Part shown: piece after piece, positions 58,020-64,000 of the stretch | How positions within the stretch are numbered: position 1 is the first letter of the stretch | Layout: every line of letters begins with the position of its first letter | Assembly: GCF_905220365.1 (NCBI RefSeq) | Contig: NC_061141.1 | Location: forward strand, 7,819,501 to 7,883,500 | Source: Vanessa cardui | Lineage: Eukaryota; Arthropoda; Insecta; Lepidoptera; Nymphalidae | Length of the DNA stretch: 64,000 nt | Direction of reading: 5' to 3' | Translations under genes and position numbers: made by a program | The notes under the pieces: model-generated | What the model saw: only the letters and a program-made list of their open reading frames with translations | Databases searched by the model: none | What the model was told of the DNA's origin: nothing

Positions 58020-58360
58020 TTCGGTGCGCGGTTCGGCGCGGCCTATTCGACCGTGACATCCGTTATAGTATCGCTTATCGACTTATCTCCCGTATCCGTA
58101 TTTGCGGCTTAGTACAGCTGATCGTCCGGCGTATGGGAGCGCAACGCTGCGTGATTATTTCACGCATCTCGATGACGTTTCGTCGTTACATTTTAAAAAG
58201 ATTAAAACAGTCGTAAGTATAGTTAATTTTGTTGTCTTTTGTGACGTTTTAAATGTAATGCAACGGAGCGTAGTGAAATATATAATTAAGGTACTCAGTT
58301 TATTTACTCGGAAACCTTGGATTGTGTCATTCGGGGCAATTCGGCGACCATCGTAACTAT
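58020..58360. promoter_or_regulatory. CpG-richer patch, possible regulatory element
   Basis: It is dense in CpG ('tcggtgcgcggttcggcgcg', 'cgtccggcgtatgggagcgc', 'gatgacgtttcgtcg') within AT-rich DNA. The 84-codon + frame over it has no familiar motif. The patch may be an enhancer, a promoter or an ancient exon. Confidence 0.25.
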
Positions 58361-58589
58361 TGACAGTCGATTGTCTAATGTTTTTTTTTTTAATAATCGT
58401 TATATTATGTATAACTGTTACAGAGGCTACTACAAAATAGTGCAGCGTAATTTTTATGAAATAGTCATTTCATAACAGAATTAGTTGCGTCTTATCGGAA
58501 GTCATCGTTTACTTTGTGCAAACCCGTCTGGATAGGACCCACTCATCAGAAATTCTGTCGCTAAATAACTATGCATAAGTAGGCAAGGA

Positions 58590-58695
58590 AAGGACATAAC
58601 ATCTTAGCACCCAATTATTAGTAAATATTTCTTACAGTGCCTCGTCTATGGTCGGTAGTGACGATGGTTCATTTGCTTGTTCATCTGCCTATTAA
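58590..58695 (-). repeat. Dispersed repeat family B, minus fragment
   Basis: The + strand has 'aaaggacataacatcttagc', 'aatatttcttacagtgcctc' and 'gtctatggtcggtagtgacg', the reverse of the family B 5' half. Confidence 0.65.
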
Positions 58696-59369
58696 ATTAA
58701 TAAATAAACATACTTGAAGTACCTTTACAGAATTAAAGTACGAGAGTCATTTATTTTACATCCAAAGTGTCCATGTCATACATACGACATGGAAGGATAG
58801 CTTTAGTTAAAATATATTTGTTTTATTTTTGCATGAAACCAAATAGCTAACAAGTACCGACCAGTTGGACAGCTTTAATAGGGACCCTCGTTACCGATTT
58901 TGCTAACTGAAGGGTCGGATTAGATCACAAAGAGATTCAATGCTAATATTATTTATGACATGTTCAAAAGTAGACACGGTTGATAAATTTATTTCATTCG
59001 AAACGTCGACTTGTTTATTTCACTTGTCATACAGATATAGACTTTGTATAAATAACTACTGTAACACTAAAGTGTAGTGTTTAAGTGTAGCTTAGATGTT
59101 AACTAAAAGAAAATTTTTAAAAAGTGTTGTCATATGGAAATAAGGCTTGTAAAGATATGTTAAAAGATGTTTTGGTATGTTCACGAGCAATTGTAATATT
59201 TAGATGGATATGAGAATGAAATTTGCACAAATTAAACTGCTCTTGGTACCATTCGATATCATATTACTAAATATAATATACTATTGAATACTGTCTTATA
59301 TTTGTTTATTTTTACACAAGATGACAAATATATGCAATGGACAAATAGTATATATGTATTATAATACAA

Positions 59370-59625
59370 TGTTGGCCACCAACTCCAATAGATGTTGGAA
59401 ATGCAAGAAATATTAAACATTCTATACATCACAAATGCGTTGCCAACCATGTACACCAAGATGCCTTTGGGGCTGTAATTATACTGACTCACTTGCCTTT
59501 TAAAACGTGAACACGACTGTACAAAGTATTTCTTTTAGGAAGTAGAATAAATGATGAGTAGGACGGGTTTCTATATCCCGATGGGCTTACACAGAGCCCT
59601 ACCACTAAGTTATACTACCTTTATA
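59370..59625 (+). repeat. Dispersed repeat family B, + copy
   Basis: It holds 'ggccaccaactccaatagat', 'tgcaagaaatattaaacatt', 'ggctgtaattatactgactc', 'acttgccttttaaaacgtga', 'acacgactgtacaaagtatt' and 'cacagagccctaccactaag'. Confidence 0.68.
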
Positions 59626-59629
59626 CCTC

Positions 59630-61835
59630 TTTTGCAATATGCATGGTGACTTTATGAATAAAAGAAACATGAACAAAATCTCTATAGTTTGGAGTAAGAT
59701 ATAATAGTAACTGTTTAAAAGTTTGAGTTACCTGATTTAAATAGTTAAAAGAAACTCCCTTTCCACATAAAGCCAAATGTTCTTGAGCGAATAAGTTTAT
59801 ATTATGATACGTACTTAACCATTTATTGTGATCAAGTAAATAGTTAATACGCTTTAGATAATTTCTTTGAAATGGTAAAATTTCTACAATGTGACCTCAT
59901 TAACTGGCAAGTCGTTAACTTAGAATGTCTGAACTTGGTTTTATCGTCTACATCTAAGTCTAACTCTGAGTCACAAATGAGTGGCAACTAATCAAAACTT
60001 TCTCGGAACCTCACGAGCGCAACACTTCATACGAACTCAGCTTTCATAGAAAATTCAAGTATACGCTTTGAAGTTTTTCTTTTTCTTTTCACCTGAATTT
60101 AGCCAAAGCTACTAACGTCGCTCTTTTTCTGGCGTTTGTATTGTTTATTCTCGTAAACGCAGTTTATAATTGTTGTTCCACAGAAACACCTACATCGCAC
60201 GTATTAAAAAATGCCACTTCGTAACATTAATAGCACAGAGACGATTCCAAGAAGGTTAATTTTTCTTTTACATAAATATATATCTAAAGTTTTATAATGG
60301 ATGCTAGTATCGATCAATCAAATTTTTTTTATTTCATTGTGTTTATGTCAGCACTTTTAAATCGTTATATTACAGTATATCATTTATATACGTAGAAAAA
60401 TTAACGGCAATTAAGAAGTATTATAATTATCTAGATCTAAATATTTTATAAATATTGGGATGAATTTGTTAAGTCCTGTAATATATATACTTCTCAACGA
60501 TAATTAATAATTAGAAAACCCATATAAACTTGTCACAAAATGCGCTGTAAAATTTTAATTATTCATTTTAATAGTTTAAGACATTGTGTTTGTTTGTATA
60601 TTCCTCACTTGTATGTAACAAACAGTAACAAGTTAGAATGTTAACAATTCTAGAAAGTCGATATTAACTTAGCATATTTTGGCTGATTGAATATGACATC
60701 TGATAGCGTGTTTTATATATTATTGTACAAAAAGTAACTGCTTCTGTCAAAATTTTAGTGATTTCGTTAATTGTATTTATTGAAACAAAGTAGGAAAATG
60801 TTATGTATTTAAAAAGTAATACTTTCAATGAAGCAGAATAAAAACATTGTATTATAAATTATAAGTAGATTAAAACGTGTTGGTAATGTTTCTTATATTA
60901 ACTTAGAGAGATGAGTTCGCTTATTTGAACAAAACAATTACCTTTTTTATGCTAGTATTATAACTTAAATAATTAATCGTAGGCCTAAATTAAATTTGTA
61001 TGAGAAAGTCAACACATTTTACATTGTTGCGGCGCGCCATTCAGAGCGTAGTGACTAGGTCATCTGAATACATAATACGCCCTAAGAACATTATTCATGT
61101 ATCCGAGGTTGTAGATTACTAATTAAAGACCTAACACTATGCTATTTAATTATTTATGTAAGTGTTACATCGTATATTGATTTAATTTAATATTATTAGG
61201 TAATGTTCATTGTATATCTCTTCTTAGTGAAAGAAGTCGTGTACTTTGGATCAAAAAAGTAACAAGACCAATTATAAAAAAAATTAATGATAGTCAATTC
61301 TTATAATTTTGAGTATATTTTGATTTTCATAATGATATTGAAATATTTATTTTTGTTAAGATCTAGCTTAAAATCTTTTGACTGTTAATGTCAAACTGGT
61401 TATACTTAAATAGTTATCATTAATTACTTACCCATTAATTAAAGTATAATATTTGATAGATATTAAATCCCTCTGAAGAGGGGTTTATACAGTAATAAAC
61501 GTTACTATAAGACGATCAATAGAATATTCGTCATAATAACAGAACACATTTTATATATTTGCATTCTTATAAAAAACTGCCTTAAATAAGGACGATCAAA
61601 TTAACGGTGTTAATTTACGTAGCACTATCTTAGTTATGTATGCAAATATGTTCACTGATCAGGTGTAATTGCTTGTTGGCCCTTCAAATAATTATCGTAT
61701 CTAGAAAACTTCCTAATAAGAGCCTAGGTGACCCAATAAATAGAGCACGTGGATCATAAGCGAAGGTCACTCATTATTTATATTTTTTCTCCCGCTAAGC
61801 GCTGAAGGAAATTTACTCGTTTAAATTTACTTGGA
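59630..61835. other. Long AT-rich non-coding stretch
   Basis: No exon was recognised. Small CG-containing patches lie at about 60000-60200 and 61025-61085 ('gttgcggcgcgccattcaga'). Confidence 0.45.
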
Positions 61836-61836
61836 G

Positions 61837-62168
61837 TTACGTTACATTGAGATGGCCCAGTGGTTAGAACACGTGCATCTTAACCGATGATTTTGGGTTC
61901 AAACCCAGGCAAGCACCACTATATATATGTGCTTAATTTGTACTTATAATTCATCTCGTGCTCGGCGGTGAAGAAAAACATCGTGAGGAAACCTGCATGT
62001 TTCTAATTTCAGCGAAATTCTGCCACATGTGCATTCCGCCAACCCGCATTGGAACAGCGTGGTGGAATATGTTCCAAACCCTCTCCTTAATGGGAGAGGA
62101 GGCCATTAGCCCAGCAGTGGGAAATTTACAGGCTGTTACTTTACTTTTTTTTTACTTTACGTTACATT
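61837..62168 (+). mobile_element. SINE (family A), full length, 12-bp target duplication
   Basis: The flanks 'ttacgttacatt' at 61837-61848 and 62157-62168 are identical. The body (61849-62156) has the tRNA-like head 'gagatggcccagtggttaga', B-box-like 'gggttcaaaccc', 'catcgtgaggaaacctgcat', 'ggtggaatatgttccaaacc', and ends 'tttactttttttttactt'. It is the cleanest copy in the window and a good reference for the others. Confidence 0.93.
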
Positions 62169-62189
62169 ATTCTTAAGCTATTTAGTTTA

Positions 62190-62240
62190 TTTCAGGAACA
62201 TACATTGCACCCGTGTGAAGCCGGGGTAGGTCGCTAGTCT
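62190..62240 (+). repeat. Family D fragment (5' end)
   Basis: 'cattgcacccgtgtgaagcc' then 'ggggtaggtcgctagtcttg' resembles the 3'-terminal piece of 'agccggggcgggtcgctagt'-type lepidopteran repeats. It is short and tentative. Confidence 0.4.
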
Positions 62241-62244
62241 TGTA

Positions 62245-63475
62245 TTATTAATTAGATTTGAAATGGTGAGATATTTACAGCAAAACATTAGCCCTTAAAC
62301 CATTACAATTAACAACATCCAACGTATTTCGTGCGTCAGCTAAGTAAGCAACATTACACGATAAATCTTGCACAATACTACAATGCCAATATATTCCAAT
62401 ATGATTTCCTACCAAGGACGGAAACTGTTCAAACGCTCATCATTGCTTTTGTAACAGAATGAAAAGTAACGGCCCGGACGTGTTTCACAGACTCATCCAG
62501 ACGGGTGGTGAATACGAACGCGGTTTATTTTAATTTATTTAAAATTGGAATTTGAACTAATATATTAGCCACATTTATTGGTAGTAACTAACTGCCCTAC
62601 GGTACCCAAATGCTTCAGTTTTCTCAAATGTTTACATTACATCGCTAACTAAAATGCTATATCTTTTGTGTCTATAAATCTATATTGATACTGTCTCATC
62701 CGCCCTTTAAACAAATGTTGCTGTTTGGTACAAAATGTGATTGTTGTACAAAGCTCAACCATAAAGGATTTATTTATCTAATTAGTAAAACGAATGACTG
62801 ATCTACATAGTCCGAAATTTCTATCGTCATATTTCTAAGTCATGCATGATTAAACCTACGGGATAAACGTTGTAGTCATTCTAAATTGCTCGAAATTAAT
62901 TCAAAGTGTTCCTCATTCCAGTATGTCAACGGAAATAATTTTATCAACTCACATGATACCAGGGAACAGCTGCCTTCACAGACTGACCTATAAAATTATT
63001 TTCATTAGATGCTCTAATAATTAGCAAACTTTATTCGCCATGTAAGCTAATTCAATTTTTCTCTCATATATAATGTTTTCCAAATGGAATTGCATGAGCT
63101 GAATTGTTTTTCTAAACTTACATTAATAATGTTAATGTACAATATCCATACAGGGTAACAGTACAGACCCTAATGAATATGAATAATTCTTGTTATTGTT
63201 TACGCTTATGTAATATATGTTTCGATAGTTAATAATTCTACATACTACACAGGTAAATAACGACGAAGAGTCATCTACTTACAAACCAAGGAAGCAGATC
63301 AAGGCTATTACTGATGATATGTATTCTCGTATATATAATTATAATCCTTTATTTGTAAGCATAAGTCTTAATGTGAGTGATTTGTGTCATTAATTACATC
63401 AATTAATATCATTCTAGACGCTACATCTACTCCATATTTCGTATTAATGTCACAAGTCCGGTAATGTATTCAATT
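62245..63475. other. AT-rich spacer
   Basis: No gene or recognisable repeat was seen. Confidence 0.5.
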
Positions 63476-63559
63476 ACACACATTACGGAGCAAATGAGGA
63501 CGTACGAGCATAGGTCAACATCTTTTTATTGGAACGTGTTATATGATAAGAATAATAAA

Positions 63560-63935
63560 CCAATTTGATACGATAGCGCCTCGTCGAGTCGTGCCGATGC
63601 GGAAATAGGCGTGTAATTCCTAACGCAATAACGTTGTCAAAAACGTTGGCCTCCGATCGGAAAGCGTGAAACAAGACGAAAGCTATTTACCGAGGGCGAG
63701 CAATGAGAGAGAATTTCACGTCTTCCTGAAAATTAATGAGAAATGCCGCTTACGACGTTTGCGATCGCACCTCTTTCCCACAATACGGCGTCGGTGGCAC
63801 CGTGGCGCGCCCGCGAGCAGCCTTCCCGCCGACTAATGACTACGATACGAAGTCGTAAAAACATGCTCTTCCTTTTCTCGCGGATACTACGAAAATCGGC
63901 CGTCTCTTTCTGACGAAACTCAAAGCGGCAACGTT
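63560..63935. promoter_or_regulatory. CpG-rich island at the window edge
   Basis: It is CpG-dense ('tgcgatcgcacctctttccc', 'ggtggcaccgtggcgcgccc', 'gcgagcagccttcccgccga') in otherwise AT-rich DNA. It may be the edge of a promoter or a conserved regulatory element for a gene beyond the window. A 35-nt minus-strand string bounded by acceptor-like 'aattttcag' and donor-like 'gtaaat' (about 63693-63727) is open in frame but too short to call an exon. Confidence 0.3.
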
Positions 63936-64000
63936 GCTTTTTAACCCGGATAAATTACATCCTATTAACTTCTTTCCTGTGTTCGATTTACGCTTTAATG

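Noticed and set aside
58102..58356. 84-codon + strand ORF in a CpG-richer patch
   Set aside because: Open but without recognisable motif or conserved-looking composition. Reported only as a possible regulatory patch.
1..64000. CRISPR arrays, bacterial operons, phage or viral genes
   Set aside because: None seen. The repeats present are transposon-derived and the gene structure is spliced, as in an insect nuclear genome.

Overview
This window looks like nuclear DNA from a moth or butterfly (Lepidoptera), possibly a nymphalid-type butterfly. It is AT-rich, its genes have small exons with GT/AG introns, and it is full of short interspersed repeats I recognise as lepidopteran. These include a tRNA-derived SINE present six times, LINE 3' tails with the conserved 'ccaccggttcgg' block, an RTE-like LINE end with (ATG)n, and a mariner transposon. 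There is no bacterial, viral or CRISPR content. The assignment to an insect group rests on remembered repeat families, not on a search.

Region 1 (about 5.27-14.9 kb, + strand) holds the only well-supported protein gene. It is the last twelve coding exons of a larger gene. All intron phases agree and the exons join into one open frame of 816 codons ending at 14904-14906. The product is Ser/Pro/Lys-rich and probably disordered. It carries a duplicated SLM..PPSLVSS motif, a KEN tripeptide and a basic, proline-rich C-terminus with two SxLP motifs. I do not recognise the family. A cytoskeletal or cell-cycle adaptor is a guess from composition only. Its introns are loaded with SINE and LINE pieces. 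One SINE, flanked by a 16-bp target duplication, landed 8 nt from a splice acceptor.

Region 2 (about 14.9-19.1 kb) is the 3' UTR and spacer with decayed repeats. At about 19.1-19.5 kb there is a possible first exon of a second + strand gene: a TATA-like box, ATG, 23 codons and a splice donor. No later exon could be identified, so the remaining 44 kb would be intron or intergenic.

Region 3 (about 20.2-23.4 kb) is an unusually AT-rich 2.7-kb block. It ends at a compact GC-richer segment with CCAAT, NRF1-like, YY1-like and ETS-like motifs facing the minus strand. This resembles an orphan housekeeping promoter feeding a minus-strand transcript.

Region 4 (about 23.4-64 kb) is non-coding by eye. 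It contains a 5'-truncated LINE with a 432-codon reverse-transcriptase frame (30.9-32.4 kb), a nearly intact 1.28-kb mariner with a one-base frameshift (35.5-36.8 kb), and several families of dispersed repeats. It also has a 59-bp perfect palindrome, a perfect 124-bp tandem duplication, a diverged pair of ETS-containing blocks, and CpG-richer islands near 56.3-56.8, 58.0-58.4 and 63.5-63.9 kb that may be regulatory.

I found no clear, previously undescribed biological system. The best leads are the SINE-remodelled splice acceptor, the unrecognised serine-rich gene, the orphan promoter with its AT-rich block, and the paired ETS blocks.
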